64,000 bases of DNA. It comes from Bifidobacterium miconisargentati (GTDB taxonomy: Bacteria > Actinomycetota > Actinomycetes > Actinomycetales > Bifidobacteriaceae). The notes under the pieces were generated by a model that was not told where the DNA came from, made no database searches, and saw only the letters and a program-made list of their open reading frames with translations. Below, piece after piece: positions 8,742 to 18,559 of the stretch. The stretch is taken from the NCBI RefSeq assembly GCF_019331675.1, contig NZ_JAHBBJ010000012.1:43707-107706 (forward strand), written 5' to 3'. The translations under genes and the position numbers were made by a program. Every line of letters begins with the position of its first letter. Position 1 is the first letter of the stretch.

Positions 8742-9293
8742 TCAGACCTCCATGATCTCCTTCTGCTTGGTCTCCAGCAGGGCGTCGATTTCGTCGGTGA
8801 TGGACTTGGTGACCTTGTCGAGGTCCTTGAGCAGGCGATCGCCCTCATCCTCGCCCATGTCGCCGTCCTTGACGGACTTGTCGATGGTTTCCTTGGTCTT
8901 GCGGCGGATGTTGCGCACGGCGACCTTGCCGTCCTCGGCCTTGCCCTTGGCGAGCTTGACGTATTCCTTGCGGCGGTCCTCGGTGAGCTCCGGCATGGTC
9001 AGGCGGATGACGTTGCCGTCACGGTTCGGGCTGATGCCGAGATCGGAGTTGCGGATGGCCTTCTCCACGGCGGCGGCCTGGGAGGCGTCGAACGGGGTGA
9101 CGGCCAGGGTGCGCGGCTCGGGGACGCCGATGGAGGCGACGGCCTTGATCGGGGTCGGGGCGCCGTAGTAGTCGACCATGATGCCGTTGAGCAGGGCCGG
9201 GTTGGCGCGACCGGTGCGGATGCCCGCGAAGTTCTCCTTGGTGTTTTCCACGGTCTTAGCCATCTGTTCCTTGGCCTGATCGATGAGGGACAT
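8742..9293 (-). CDS. frr: Ribosome recycling factor
   Basis: This 183-residue protein splits post-termination ribosomes with EF-G. The hallmark segments IRTGRANPALL, MPELTEDRRKEYVKLAK and VRNIRRK are present, and length is normal. The ATG at 9293 (MSLIDQAKEQM) follows AAAAGGAG with 5-nt spacing; a GTG two codons earlier overlaps that site and is less likely. It lies between pyrH and cdsA. Confidence 0.97.
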   Translation of the reverse strand: MSLIDQAKEQMAKTVENTKENFAGIRTGRANPALLNGIMVDYYGAPTPIKAVASIGVPEPRTLAVTPFDASQAAAVEKAIRNSDLGISPNRDGNVIRLTMPELTEDRRKEYVKLAKGKAEDGKVAVRNIRRKTKETIDKSVKDGDMGEDEGDRLLKDLDKVTKSITDEIDALLETKQKEIMEV

Positions 9294-9367
9294 GTTCACT
9301 CCTTTTGATTGGTGGTGTTCGTCTATGAACGCTTGGTATCTGATTGTAGGCGATTGCCGGAGGCGGC

Positions 9368-10108
9368 TCAGTCGGCCACGCGGGATTCGGCGGTGGAGAC
9401 CAGCGTGCCGATCTCGTCGCCCAGCAGCGCGCGGGTGACGTTGCCCTGGCCTTCGAGGCCGAAGACGCGGATGCGCTTCTTGTTGTCGCGGGCCATGGAC
9501 AGCGCGGAGGCGTCCATGACGGCCAGGTTGTCCACGAGGGCGCGGTTGTAGCTCAGCGTCTCGAAGCGCTTGGCGTTCGGGTCCTTGCGCGGGTCGGCCG
9601 TGTACACGCCGTCCACGCCGTTCTTGCCCATAAGCACCTCGTCGCAGTGGATTTCCAGGGAACGCTGGATGGAGACGGTGTCCGTGGAGAAATACGGCAT
9701 ACCGGCGCCGGCGCCGAAGATGACCACGCGGCCCTTCTCCAGATGACGGATGGCCTTGAGCGGAATGTACGGTTCGGCGACCTGTCCCATGGTGATGGCG
9801 GTCTGCACACGGGTGGCCTGTCCCTCCTGCTCCAGGAAGTCCTGCAGCGCAAGGCAGTTCATCACAGTGCCGAGCATGCCCATGTAATCGCCGCGGGAGC
9901 GGTCGATGCCGGCCTGCTGCAGTTCGGCGCCGCGGAAGAAGTTGCCGCCGCCCACCACGATGGCCACCTGGACGCCCTGCTTGACGGCGGGGACGATCTC
10001 CTCGGCGATGCGGCGGATCACCTGGGTGTCGATACCCACCTTGCCGCCGCCGAACGCCTCGCCGGAGAGCTTGAGCAGCACCCTGCGCGGCTTGTCCTGT
10101 TCAGTCAT
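9368..10108 (-). CDS. pyrH: Uridylate kinase
   Basis: This 246-residue kinase of the amino-acid-kinase family phosphorylates UMP to UDP. Conserved blocks are [10 protein letters not shown] near the N-terminus, [10 protein letters not shown], and [15 protein letters not shown]. The start follows AAGGAAAGG. It is 74 nt upstream of frr; a terminator at 10213-10248 separates it from tsf, so pyrH-frr-cdsA-rlmN probably has its own promoter in 10109-10212. Confidence 0.97.
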   Translation of the reverse strand: MTEQDKPRRVLLKLSGEAFGGGKVGIDTQVIRRIAEEIVPAVKQGVQVAIVVGGGNFFRGAELQQAGIDRSRGDYMGMLGTVMNCLALQDFLEQEGQATRVQTAITMGQVAEPYIPLKAIRHLEKGRVVIFGAGAGMPYFSTDTVSIQRSLEIHCDEVLMGKNGVDGVYTADPRKDPNAKRFETLSYNRALVDNLAVMDASALSMARDNKKRIRVFGLEGQGNVTRALLGDEIGTLVSTAESRVAD

Positions 10109-10212
10109 GTTGTGCCTTTCCTTACAAAAACGACAAGTGCCTGAAAATATCCAGTAGATAAGCGTATCGGCTTACGACGACACCCCGATGCAGCGACACC
10201 CGGCACCATACG

Positions 10213-10248
10213 AAAAGCGCCACCCAACCTGAAGTTGGATGGCGCTTC
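10213..10248 (-). terminator. Terminator of rpsB-tsf
   Basis: On the minus strand AAGCGCCATCCAAC pairs with GTTGGGTGGCGCTT and is followed by TTTT. It lies between the tsf stop and the pyrH start. Confidence 0.85.
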
Positions 10249-10336
10249 CCCCCGTCCGACATGGCATGCCGTGCCGGGCGATCACGCTGGACGCACTGGG
10301 TCAGACCGGTGCGGAAGCGAGCGAGTCCTTATAGAC

Positions 10337-11188
10337 TCACTCCTCCTCGCCCTTGCCGACCTCGATGCGCACGAAAGCGGTGGCGGAGCCGCCGACTTCC
10401 TTGAACAGGTCGCCCACGGTCTTGGACGGATCCTTGACGAACGGCTGCTCGAGCAGCACGACTTCCTTGAAGAAGGCGTTGAGACGGCCCTCGACGATCT
10501 TCGGAACGATCTTCTCCGGCTTGCCTTCGGCCAGGGACTTCTCGGTGGCCACGCGACGCTCGGACTCGACGACCTCGGCCGGGACGTCCTCGCGGGTCAG
10601 CCACTTGGCGCCCATGGCGGAGATCTGCAGGGCGGCCTCGTGGGCCACGGCGGCGCCGGCCTTGTCGGTGGCGATCATGGCCACGATGCTCGGCGGCATC
10701 TCGGCGGACTTCTTGTGGGCGTAGATCTCGACGTGCTCGCCGGAGACCTTGGCGTACTGGCCGACCTTGACGTGCTCGCCGAACAGGGCGGCGGCTTCCT
10801 CGATGGCCACCTTGACGGTGGAATCGCCGGCCTTGGCCTCCAGCAGCTCCTCGGCGGAGTTGGCGTCGGCTTCCACGGCGTAGCCGAGGATCTCCTCGGA
10901 GAACTCCACGAACTTCGGGGTCTTGGCCACGAAGTCGGTCTCGGAGTTCAGCTCGACGGCGTAACCAGTCTCGCCGTTGGCGCCCTCGACGACCTTGGAG
11001 GCGATGGTGCCTTCCTGGGCCTTGCGGCCTTCACGCTTGCCGGCCGCGGCGATGCCCTTGGCGCGGATGATTTCCTTGGCGCGGGCGACGTCACCCTCGG
11101 CCTCGGTCAGGGCCTTCTTGACGTCGAGCATGCCGGCGCCGGTGTCTTCACGAACCTGCTTGATCAGTGCGGCGGTAATTGCTGCCAT
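10337..11188 (-). CDS. tsf: Translation elongation factor Ts
   Basis: This 283-residue protein regenerates EF-Tu-GTP. The N-terminal UBA-like start (MAAITAALIKQVREDTGAG, then LDVKKALTEA) and the conserved core motif NSETDFVAKT are present. Start 11188 follows AAGGAGA; an upstream in-frame codon at 11221 overlaps the hairpin and is unlikely. It follows rpsB, with an intergenic hairpin terminator in between, the usual partial-readthrough arrangement for this gene pair. Confidence 0.97.
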   Translation of the reverse strand: MAAITAALIKQVREDTGAGMLDVKKALTEAEGDVARAKEIIRAKGIAAAGKREGRKAQEGTIASKVVEGANGETGYAVELNSETDFVAKTPKFVEFSEEILGYAVEADANSAEELLEAKAGDSTVKVAIEEAAALFGEHVKVGQYAKVSGEHVEIYAHKKSAEMPPSIVAMIATDKAGAAVAHEAALQISAMGAKWLTREDVPAEVVESERRVATEKSLAEGKPEKIVPKIVEGRLNAFFKEVVLLEQPFVKDPSKTVGDLFKEVGGSATAFVRIEVGKGEEE

Positions 11189-11218
11189 TGATTTTTCTCC
11201 TTGAGAATATTGCTTACC

Positions 11219-11260
11219 CAAAAACGATGGGAAGCGCTGTATTCAGGCACTTCCCATCGT
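11219..11260 (-). terminator. Attenuator-type terminator between rpsB and tsf
   Basis: On the minus strand ACGATGGGAAG (from 11260) pairs with CTTCCCATCGT (to 11224), an 11-bp perfect stem followed by TTTTT. It probably lowers tsf expression relative to rpsB while allowing readthrough. Confidence 0.85.
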
Positions 11261-11266
11261 AGAGCA

Positions 11267-12094
11267 TCACTCGGCCTTCGGGGCCTCGGTTTCGCCCTCG
11301 GCGGCGGCCGGAGCGGCCTCAGCCGGAGCCTCGTTGGTCAGGAGTTCCTTCTCCCAGGCGGCCATCGGCTGCTCGGCGGTCTCGCCGGCGGCCTTGTTGG
11401 CGCCGGAACGCTCGAGCAGACCCTCGGCGACGGCGTCGGCCATCAGGCTGGTGAGCAGCTCGATGCCGCGGATGGCGTCGTCGTTGGCCGGGATCGGGTA
11501 GTCGACGATGTCCGGATCGGCGTTGGTGTCGACGATGGCGACGACCGGGATGCCCAGCTTGTGGGCTTCCTCGACGGCCAGGGCCTCCTTGGTGATGTCG
11601 ACCACGAACATGGCGGACGGGGTGCGGTTCATGTTGCGGATACCGCCCAGCTGCTTGTTGAGCTTGTCCTTCTCGCGCTCAAGCAGGAGGAGTTCCTTCT
11701 TGGTCAGGCCGGAGCCGTGCACGTCGGTGAAGTCCATCTCCTCAAGCTCCTTGAGGCGGTTCACGCGCTTGGAAACGGTCTGGAAGTTGGTCAGCATACC
11801 GCCGAGCCAGCGCTCGGACACGTACGGCATGTTCACGCGGGTGGCCTGGTTGGCGACGGCTTCCTGAGCCTGCTTCTTGGTGCCGACGAAGAGCACGGTG
11901 CCGTTGTGGGCCACGGTGGTCTTGATGAAGTCGTACGCCTTGTCGATCATGTCGAGCGACTTGAACAGGTTGATGATGTGGATGCCGTTGCGCTGGGTGA
12001 GGATGAACTGCTTCATCTTCGGGTTCCAGCGGCGGGTCTGGTGGCCGAAGTGCAGGCCGGCCTTCAGCATGTCGCTCATAGTGATCTGAGCCAT
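11267..12094 (-). CDS. rpsB: 30S ribosomal protein S2
   Basis: This 275-residue protein of the small subunit begins [20 protein letters not shown], the conserved S2 N-terminus, and contains GTKKQAQEA and [14 protein letters not shown]. It ends in an Ala/Glu-rich tail of about 45 residues that is typical of Actinobacteria. The chosen start at 12094 gives the conserved N-terminus; the frame upstream (to 12286) is unrelated leader. It is first of rpsB-tsf. Confidence 0.97.
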   Translation of the reverse strand: MAQITMSDMLKAGLHFGHQTRRWNPKMKQFILTQRNGIHIINLFKSLDMIDKAYDFIKTTVAHNGTVLFVGTKKQAQEAVANQATRVNMPYVSERWLGGMLTNFQTVSKRVNRLKELEEMDFTDVHGSGLTKKELLLLEREKDKLNKQLGGIRNMNRTPSAMFVVDITKEALAVEEAHKLGIPVVAIVDTNADPDIVDYPIPANDDAIRGIELLTSLMADAVAEGLLERSGANKAAGETAEQPMAAWEKELLTNEAPAEAAPAAAEGETEAPKAE

Positions 12095-12303
12095 GGTATT
12101 ACTACCTTTCTTGTCGGTTCTTGCCTGGTCATGCGCACCTGCGTGCAGCCGCTCCCCCGCCTGATGCGGGCTTGCAACCGACCGACACAGGCCGTCGCGA
12201 GCATGACGCGAATTTTTCGTGTGCCGGTTGACAATATTGGGGTGGCCCCGAACGCCAGCGACTGCGTCCGTTGCCGGGTGGCACACAAGTTTTCAGAATA
12301 ACA

Positions 12304-12346
12304 GAAGGCCGGTACTATTGCGGCTTCCCGCAACGTACCGGCCTTC
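12304..12346 (-). terminator. Long hairpin downstream of def, upstream of rpsB
   Basis: GAAGGCCGGTAC (12304-12315) pairs perfectly with GTACCGGCCTTC (12335-12346), and the loop contains a further TTGCGG/CCGCAA stem. It most likely terminates the fadD-def transcript; the T-run is weak (TTATTCT). The region 12095-12303 is the rpsB leader and promoter; I see no gene in 12095-12474. Confidence 0.65.
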
Positions 12347-12450
12347 CGACTCATGCCGTGACTCACTTACCACGATTGGCAATAGCGGACCGCCTTCGGC
12401 GGGCCCGATATCACCTTCGTTCGGCTATCGCCTCACTCAGGCGTCGCCTA

Positions 12451-12473
12451 CGGACAGTCCACCGGACTGTCCG
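12451..12473 (-). repeat. Palindrome directly after the def stop
   Basis: CGGACAGTCC and GGACTGTCCG form a 10-bp stem with a 3-nt loop, two bases beyond the stop codon of def. There is no T-run, so it may be an mRNA 3' stabiliser or a REP-like unit. Confidence 0.6.
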
Positions 12474-12474
12474 C

Positions 12475-12954
12475 CTAACGGCTCCGCATATACCTCAGCG
12501 CCGCGCGACGCTCCTCCTTTTCGAGGCGATCGAGGTAGACGTGGCCGTCCAAGTGGTCGCATTCGTGCTGGAGCATGCGGCCCATGAGGCCGTGGCCCTC
12601 CAGTACCACCTCCTTGCCGTCCAGGTCGATGCCGCACACGCGGGCGTAGTCCGCGCGGCGGGTCTTGTACCACAGGCCGGGCACGGACAGGCAGCCCTCG
12701 TCGCCGTACTGCTCGCCGGAGGTCTCCTCGATGACCGGGTTGAGGATGTAGCCGATCTTGCCGTCGATGTTGTAGGAGAACGCCCTGAGGCTCACGCCGA
12801 TCTGGTTGGCGGACAGGCCGGCGCGACCGGGATCGTCCACGGTCTCCAGCAGGTCGTCGACCAGGCGGCGCACGGCCGGGGTGATTTCCTTGATCTCGTC
12901 GCAGGGGGTGCGCAGCACCGGATCGGGCACGACCCTGATCTCACGGATGGCCAC
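12475..12954 (-). CDS. def: Peptide deformylase
   Basis: This 159-residue metalloenzyme removes the formyl group from nascent chains. The three motifs are present: [16 protein letters not shown] and HECDHLDG. The GTG at 12954 follows GAGGAG with 7-nt spacing and lies 4 nt from the fadD stop, so def is translationally linked to fadD. A longer frame reaching 13035 would overlap the fadD C-terminus and was not used. Confidence 0.95.
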   Translation of the reverse strand: MAIREIRVVPDPVLRTPCDEIKEITPAVRRLVDDLLETVDDPGRAGLSANQIGVSLRAFSYNIDGKIGYILNPVIEETSGEQYGDEGCLSVPGLWYKTRRADYARVCGIDLDGKEVVLEGHGLMGRMLQHECDHLDGHVYLDRLEKEERRAALRYMRSR

Positions 12955-12958
12955 TGAT

Positions 12959-15046
12959 TTACTCCTCGTTCTTCTCGTCGCGGCTCTGGCCGTTCTCACC
13001 GTTCTCGTCGGCTGCGGAGGCGTTTTCGCCACCATCCTCGCCGTCCTCGGCCTCGGCCTTGGCCTTCTTGATTTTCACCGATACGCTAGCAAGCGAATCC
13101 GACACGCTGGTGCGCATCTGTTCGGAGGCCTGCTTCATTTGCTCCGACGCCTGCTTGACCTGCACGGAGGCCTTCTTGACGGTTTCCGAGGTGCTGTCGA
13201 TGATCTTGGCGGTGGCCGGCAGCGGCTTGTTGGAGGGCTTGGGGGCGTACAGTTCGTCCTCGATGACCGAGGCGTAGCGCTGCAGCACCTTGGGACGCAC
13301 CACCTTCATGCTCGGGGTGAGCGTGCCGTTGGCCTGGTTGAACTCCTCGTCCAGGATCTCGAACTTGCGCACGGATTCGGCGCGGGACACGTTTGCGTTG
13401 GCCTGGTCCACGTACTGCTGGATGAAGGCGCGCACCGCGTCGTTCTCCTTGGCCTCGCCCAGGGTCATATCCGCGTCCAGACCCTGGCCCTCGAGCCAGG
13501 AGCGCAGCATCTCCGGGTCGAGCTCGATGAGCGCGGAGACGAACGGCTTGCCGTCGCCCACCACCACGGCGTGCGCCACGATGGGGCAGGTGTCGATGAT
13601 GTCCTCCATCGGCGCCGGGCTGATGTTCTTGCCGCCGGCGGTGATGATGATGTCCTTCTTGCGGCCGGTGATGAACGTGAAGCCCTTGTCGTCGATGCGG
13701 CCCAGGTCGCCGGTCTTGATCCAGCCGTCGGAGGTCATGGCCTGGGCGGTCAGTTCGGGCTGCTTGTAGTAGCCGAGGAACACGTTCGGGCCGGTGAGTT
13801 CGATCTCGTCGTCCTCGCCGAGACGCACGCCCATGCCGGGGCCGGGCTTGCCGACCGAACCGACCTCGTTGTCGTCCTCCCAGTTGACGAGCATCGGGGC
13901 GGCGGTCTCGGTCATGCCATAGCCCTGGATGAAGGTGATGTCGTCCATGCCGTTGAAGAAGTGGGCCAGATCCACGTTGAGGGGCGCGCCGCCGCAGGCC
14001 AGCCACCTCAGGTTCGGGCCCAGGGCGGAGCGGATGGACTTGCCCACCGTGGCCATGTAGAACGAATGCTTCATGCGCTCGATCGGCGAGTGGCCCTTGC
14101 CGTCCTGCTCGTCCTTGCTCCACTTGACGAAGTGCTTGACGGACTGGGCGAAGATGTAGCCCTGGATGCCGGCGCCGGCCTTCTGGGAGGCGGCGTTGTA
14201 GACCTTCTCGAACACGCGCGGCACGCCCAGCAGATAGGTGGGCTTGAAGCTGCGGATATCCGCCAGCAGGTGCTTGGCGTTGGGGATGTACCCCACCACG
14301 CCGCAGCCGCCGATGGCCACGTACTGGATGTAGCGGGCGAAGCAGTGGGCCAACGGCAGGAACAGCAGCAGGCGGTTGTCCCGGTAGAGCATGCCGTTGA
14401 GGATCTCGTAGCCGTTGAGCACGATGTGCGTGTAGTTGCGGTTGGAGAGCATGGCGCCCTTGGGCTTGCCGGTGGAGCCGGAGGTGTACACCACGGTGAG
14501 CAGGTCGTCCGCCTTGATGCGGGCGATGGCCTGGTCGAGCGCCTCGTCGCTCACGCCGGTGCCGAAGTCGGCCACGCCGTCGAGACCATCGGCCTTGAAG
14601 TTGAAGACGTACTTCATGCCCGGGTGGTTCACGCGGATCTGCTCCAGCGTCTGCGCGCGCTGGGAATCGCCGGCGAAGGCGATGACGGGGTTGACCTCCT
14701 CCACGATGGCGGCGGTCTGCTTGGCCGAGTCTGTCTCGTAGACGGGCACCACCACGGCACCGATGGCCGCGCAGGCGAAGTCCGCCAGACCCCACTCATA
14801 GCAGGTGGGCGAATAGATGAGGACCATCGTGCCGGCCTTGACGCCGAGACCCATGAGGCCCTTGGCGATCTCGCGCACGCGGGCGAGCATTTCGGAGGCG
14901 GTGGCGCTGTGCCATTGGTGGGTTTCGTCATCCTGCCATTCGGCGATGGTGTCGTCCGGAGTGCGGGCGGCACGCTTGACCAGCAGCGAGAAGACGGTGT
15001 CCTCGTCGGCGGTCACATACCTGGGTGCTTCAACATGTTCACGCAT
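12959..15046 (-). CDS. fadD: Long-chain acyl-CoA synthetase (AMP-forming)
   Basis: This 695-residue ligase activates fatty acids as acyl-AMP and then acyl-CoA. Motifs are [17 protein letters not shown] (AMP/phosphate loop), GYGMTETA, and [21 protein letters not shown]. The last 100 residues are unusual: heptad-like [20 protein letters not shown] repeats, then a strongly acidic Glu/Asp/Asn tail, which suggests an amphipathic or coiled extension. Bifidobacteria generally lack beta-oxidation, so a role in recycling exogenous fatty acids into lipids is more likely (inference). The ribosome site is weak. It is followed by def. Confidence 0.93.
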   Translation of the reverse strand: MREHVEAPRYVTADEDTVFSLLVKRAARTPDDTIAEWQDDETHQWHSATASEMLARVREIAKGLMGLGVKAGTMVLIYSPTCYEWGLADFACAAIGAVVVPVYETDSAKQTAAIVEEVNPVIAFAGDSQRAQTLEQIRVNHPGMKYVFNFKADGLDGVADFGTGVSDEALDQAIARIKADDLLTVVYTSGSTGKPKGAMLSNRNYTHIVLNGYEILNGMLYRDNRLLLFLPLAHCFARYIQYVAIGGCGVVGYIPNAKHLLADIRSFKPTYLLGVPRVFEKVYNAASQKAGAGIQGYIFAQSVKHFVKWSKDEQDGKGHSPIERMKHSFYMATVGKSIRSALGPNLRWLACGGAPLNVDLAHFFNGMDDITFIQGYGMTETAAPMLVNWEDDNEVGSVGKPGPGMGVRLGEDDEIELTGPNVFLGYYKQPELTAQAMTSDGWIKTGDLGRIDDKGFTFITGRKKDIIITAGGKNISPAPMEDIIDTCPIVAHAVVVGDGKPFVSALIELDPEMLRSWLEGQGLDADMTLGEAKENDAVRAFIQQYVDQANANVSRAESVRKFEILDEEFNQANGTLTPSMKVVRPKVLQRYASVIEDELYAPKPSNKPLPATAKIIDSTSETVKKASVQVKQASEQMKQASEQMRTSVSDSLASVSVKIKKAKAEAEDGEDGGENASAADENGENGQSRDEKNEE

Positions 15047-15170
15047 GCTTTACACTATAAGACCCACCGCGCCGAGAGTCGGGCACGGCGGGCCGAATCG
15101 GACGGACTTCGGCTTTGGGCCGAGCCGTCATCGTCTATCGGACATCTATCGGACATCCGTGGGGAATGTG

Positions 15171-15662
15171 TCAGCCGAGATCGGCGTACTGGCACATCCA
15201 TCGGCTTCCGATGAATCTGAAGCGAAGCGTCACCCTGACGTCTTCCTGGCCGATGGTCATGAACACCGCCATCTCCAGCGTCTCCTGGCTGACGATCACG
15301 CCGTCGATCAGCGTGGGAACCGTGGGCAGATAGCAGAACTTGGCCTTGTCCGACGGATGGGTGAGCATGTGCGTGTCCAGCAGGTACTGCATGGTGCGCA
15401 GCCGTTCGAGACAGGGCTGGGTCATGGCCCGGTGCAGCCGGTCCACGCTGAGCTTGCCGCGGACGGCGTCCGCCGACGTGCAGGCGATCCGGCATGCGGC
15501 CAGGGCCATGGTGTGGCATTCATCGGCGTTCATGCCGCCGATGAAGGTGGGCTGGATGTGGTATCTGACCGGTCTGTCGGACAGCTCCACGACGATGAAC
15601 CCGTTGAAACCCGGCAACGGATCGTACCTGCGCCCATGGGTAAAGAAGAAATAGTGATCCAT
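15171..15662 (-). CDS. Rv3235-like conserved actinobacterial protein
   Basis: This 163-residue soluble protein has a helical centre (ALAACRIACTSADAV ... DRLHRAMTQP) and a C-terminal beta region ending FIGSRWMCQYADLG. The C-terminal pattern (a G/E-rich turn, R-F-x-x-GxRWxCxxxxxG) resembles the Rv3235 / DUF6459 family of Actinobacteria, whose function is unknown. The start at 15662 (MDHYFFFTHGRRYDPLPG) follows AAGGGGA; the upstream extension is not protein-like. It stands alone between fadD and guaB3. Confidence 0.65.
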   Translation of the reverse strand: MDHYFFFTHGRRYDPLPGFNGFIVVELSDRPVRYHIQPTFIGGMNADECHTMALAACRIACTSADAVRGKLSVDRLHRAMTQPCLERLRTMQYLLDTHMLTHPSDKAKFCYLPTVPTLIDGVIVSQETLEMAVFMTIGQEDVRVTLRFRFIGSRWMCQYADLG

Positions 15663-15739
15663 GGTGGTTATCCCCTTCTGATAGGTTGCATGGCCCCATC
15701 CCCCAATGCGCGGGCCATACCCCCTAACAACAACACGAA

Positions 15740-15771
15740 AGGCGCGCCAAGTCAAACGACCCAGCGCGCCT
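15740..15771 (-). terminator. Terminator of guaB3
   Basis: On the minus strand AGGCGCGC pairs with GCGCGCCT and is followed by TTTCG. It lies past the guaB3 stop at 15826. Confidence 0.65.
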
Positions 15772-15825
15772 CGAATCGGCGTCATTCCTTGGAAATCAAG
15801 GGTTAGCGCTCACATACGGCAGCCC

Positions 15826-16950
15826 TTAGCGTGCGGAATAGGGGTTGACCACCATGCCGCAACGCTGGAAGTTCTTCACGTCCACGTATCCGGTGGAGGC
15901 CATGGCACGCTTGAGCGCGCCGATGAAGTTGGTCTTGCCGTCCGCCTGGTGGCTCGGCCCGAACAGGATCTGCTCCAGGGAGCCGACCGTGCCCACGGTG
16001 GTGCGGAAGCCGCGCGGCAGGGTCTGGTGACGGGCCTCGGCGCCCCAGTGGGTGCCCTTGCCCAGAGCCTCGGTGGCGCGGGCCAGCGGCGCGCCGAGCA
16101 TCACGGCGTCGGCGCCCAGGGCCAGGGCCTTGACGAAGCTGCCGGAGTCGCCCATGCCGCCGTCGGCGATGACCTGCACGTAGCGGCCGCCGGACTCGTC
16201 CATGTAGTCTCGGCGGGCCTCGGCCACGTCCGCGATGGCGGTGGCCATGGGGGCCTGCACGCCGATGGTCTGGCGGGTGGCGGAGACCGCGCCGCCGCCG
16301 AAGCCCACGAGCACGCCGGCGGCGCCGGTGCGCATGAGATGCAGTGCCGCGGTGTAGTTGGTGGCGCCGCCCACGATGACCGGCACGTCGAGGTCGTAGA
16401 TGAACTTCTTGAGGTTGAGTGGGGTGTGGCCCGCCGAGACATGCTCGGCGGAGACCACGGTGCCGCGGATCACGAACAGGTCCACGCCCGCATCCACCAC
16501 GGTGGAGTAGAACTGCTGGGTGCGCTGCGGGGAGAGCGCGCCGGCCACGGTGACACCGGCGGAGCGAATCTCGTGCAGGCGCTGCGTGATGAGCTCGGGC
16601 TTGACCGGCTCGGCGTAGATCTGCTGGATGCGTGCGGTGGCCTCGTCGGCGGGCAGGCCGGCGATCTCCTCCAGCAGCGGGGTCGGATCCTCGTAGCGGG
16701 TCCACAGACCCTCCAGGTCGAGCACGCCGAGCGCGCCCATCTTGCCCATGGCGATGGCGGTGGCCGGGCTGGTCACCGAATCCATGGGGGCGCCGAGCAC
16801 CGGCACGTCGAACTCGTAGGCGTCGATCTGCCAGGACGTGGAGACGTCCTCGGGATCGCGCGTGCGACGGGACGGAACGATGGCCACATCGTCAAGCGCA
16901 TAGCCGAGACGGCCCTTTTTACCCAAACCGATTTCAATTTCCTGAGACAT
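15826..16950 (-). CDS. guaB3: GuaB3-family IMP dehydrogenase-related protein
   Basis: This 374-residue barrel protein resembles IMP dehydrogenase but belongs to the short actinobacterial GuaB3 group, which lacks the CBS pair. Visible segments are VPVLGAPMDSVTSPATAIAMG, VIVGGATNYTAALHLMRTGA and QVIADGGMGDSG. At the position of the catalytic Cys loop the sequence reads VGFGGGAVSATRQT, with no Cys, so classical IMP dehydrogenase activity is doubtful. GuaB3 proteins have been linked to purine interconversion such as GMP reduction; the substrate here is not shown. The start at 16950 (MSQEIEIGLGKKG) gives the family N-terminus. It is divergent from icd. Confidence 0.9.
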   Translation of the reverse strand: MSQEIEIGLGKKGRLGYALDDVAIVPSRRTRDPEDVSTSWQIDAYEFDVPVLGAPMDSVTSPATAIAMGKMGALGVLDLEGLWTRYEDPTPLLEEIAGLPADEATARIQQIYAEPVKPELITQRLHEIRSAGVTVAGALSPQRTQQFYSTVVDAGVDLFVIRGTVVSAEHVSAGHTPLNLKKFIYDLDVPVIVGGATNYTAALHLMRTGAAGVLVGFGGGAVSATRQTIGVQAPMATAIADVAEARRDYMDESGGRYVQVIADGGMGDSGSFVKALALGADAVMLGAPLARATEALGKGTHWGAEARHQTLPRGFRTTVGTVGSLEQILFGPSHQADGKTNFIGALKRAMASTGYVDVKNFQRCGMVVNPYSAR

Positions 16951-17077
16951 GGCTTCAAGACTATTGCCGGGGACGGACTCGGGGCAAGGCATGTCCATAT
17001 TCTCGTCACGCACGGCCCGGCGTTACAAACATGAGATATGAATTGAACCATCTTCACACCATCTACAGGGAGGGAAC

Positions 17078-18298
17078 ATGGCCAAAATCAAGGTCGAAGG
17101 CACCGTTGTCGAACTCGACGGCGACGAGATGACCCGCGTGATCTGGAAGGACATCAAGGACCGTCTGATTCTGCCGTATCTCGACGTGAACCTTGACTAC
17201 TACGATCTGGGCATCCAGCACCGCGACGAGACCGACGACCAGGTGACCATCGACGCCGCCCACGCCATCCAGAAGCATCACGTGGGCGTCAAGTGCGCCA
17301 CCATCACCCCCGACGAGGCCCGAGTCAAGGAATTCGGCCTGAAGAAGATGTGGAAGTCCCCCAACGGCACGATCCGCAACATCCTGGGCGGCACCATCTT
17401 CCGCGAGCCCATCGTGATGAGCAACGTGCCGCGTCTGGTGCCGGGCTGGACCAAGCCGATCGTGGTGGCCCGCCACGCCTTCGGCGACCAGTACAAGGCC
17501 ACGGACTTCAAGGTTCCGGGCGCCGGCCAGCTGACCGTGACCTTCACGCCGGACGATGGCTCCGAGCCGATCCAGCATGTGGTCTACAACTACGGCCCGG
17601 ACGGCGGCGTGGCCCAGGTGCAGTACAACGTGAACGATTCGATCCGCGGTTTCGCGCGCGCCTGCTTCAACTACGGCCTCATGCGCCACTACCCGGTGTA
17701 CCTGTCCACCAAGAACACCATCCTCAAGGCCTACGACGGCCAGTTCAAGGACATCTTCGCCGAGGTCTTCGAAACCGAGTACAAGGACCGCTTCGAGGCC
17801 GAGGGCCTCACCTACGAGCACCGCCTTATCGACGATATGGTGGCCAGCTCCCTCAAGTGGCACGGCGGCTACATCTGGGCCTGCAAGAACTACGACGGCG
17901 ACGTGCAGTCCGATTCCGTGGCGCAGGGCTTCGGCTCGCTGGGCCTCATGACCTCCGTGCTCATGACCCCGGACGGCCAGACCGTGGAGGCCGAGGCGGC
18001 GCACGGCACCGTGACCCGCCACTACCGCCGCTGGCTCAAGGGCGAGAAGACCTCCACCAACCCGATCGCCTCCATCTTCGCGTGGACCGGCGGCCTGAAG
18101 CACCGCGCCGATCTGGACGGCACCCCCGAGGTGCGCCACTTCGCCGAGACGCTGGAGAAGGTCATCGTGGACACCGTGGAGGGCGGCCAGATGACCAAGG
18201 ATCTGGCCATGCTGATCGGCCCGGACGAGCCGTGGCTCGACACCGAGGGATTCATGAACGCGCTGGACGAGAACCTCCAGAAGGCCCTGGCCGACTGA
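17078..18298 (+). CDS. icd: NADP-dependent isocitrate dehydrogenase
   Basis: This 406-residue enzyme converts isocitrate to 2-oxoglutarate and feeds glutamate synthesis in an organism with a partial TCA cycle. It is the homodimeric type also found in eukaryotes: [38 protein letters not shown], and [14 protein letters not shown] with [15 protein letters not shown]. The start follows CAGGGAGGGAAC. It stands alone and is followed by a dispersed repeat core. Confidence 0.97.
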   Translation: MAKIKVEGTVVELDGDEMTRVIWKDIKDRLILPYLDVNLDYYDLGIQHRDETDDQVTIDAAHAIQKHHVGVKCATITPDEARVKEFGLKKMWKSPNGTIRNILGGTIFREPIVMSNVPRLVPGWTKPIVVARHAFGDQYKATDFKVPGAGQLTVTFTPDDGSEPIQHVVYNYGPDGGVAQVQYNVNDSIRGFARACFNYGLMRHYPVYLSTKNTILKAYDGQFKDIFAEVFETEYKDRFEAEGLTYEHRLIDDMVASSLKWHGGYIWACKNYDGDVQSDSVAQGFGSLGLMTSVLMTPDGQTVEAEAAHGTVTRHYRRWLKGEKTSTNPIASIFAWTGGLKHRADLDGTPEVRHFAETLEKVIVDTVEGGQMTKDLAMLIGPDEPWLDTEGFMNALDENLQKALAD

Positions 18299-18311
18299 TT
18301 CCACCCCGCGT

Positions 18312-18438
18312 TCCCACCCTGATCGTTTCCTCAGTCCCCATGGCTCCCCTTGTCAGGGGAGCTGGCCGCGAAGCGGACTGAGGGGTAGTCTGCGGCGGTT
18401 CCCGGCCGACTTCATTTCGCAATCCCACCCTGATCGTT
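18312..18438. repeat. Dispersed-repeat core flanked by a 16-bp direct repeat
   Basis: TCCCACCCTGATCGTT occurs at 18312-18327 and again at 18423-18438, enclosing a copy of the repeat core at 18342-18390 (GGCTCCCC ... GAGGGGTAGTC). The flanking duplication looks like an insertion scar. The 18299-18559 gap has no gene beyond this element and the leader of the next lipoprotein. Confidence 0.75.
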
Positions 18439-18559
18439 CCCGGATATGTGACGATTTCCCGTCATGTGTCCGGGACTTTTCATATACCGGCGACTAGTAT
18501 CGTTATTCAGTCCGTTTCCGACATCCGTTTTCAGGATCCCAAGGAGGTTCCGTACGCCT

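Noticed and set aside
15706..17034. Plus-strand open frame opposite guaB3
   Set aside because: Antisense to a gene with clear family motifs and a correct start. No ribosome site.
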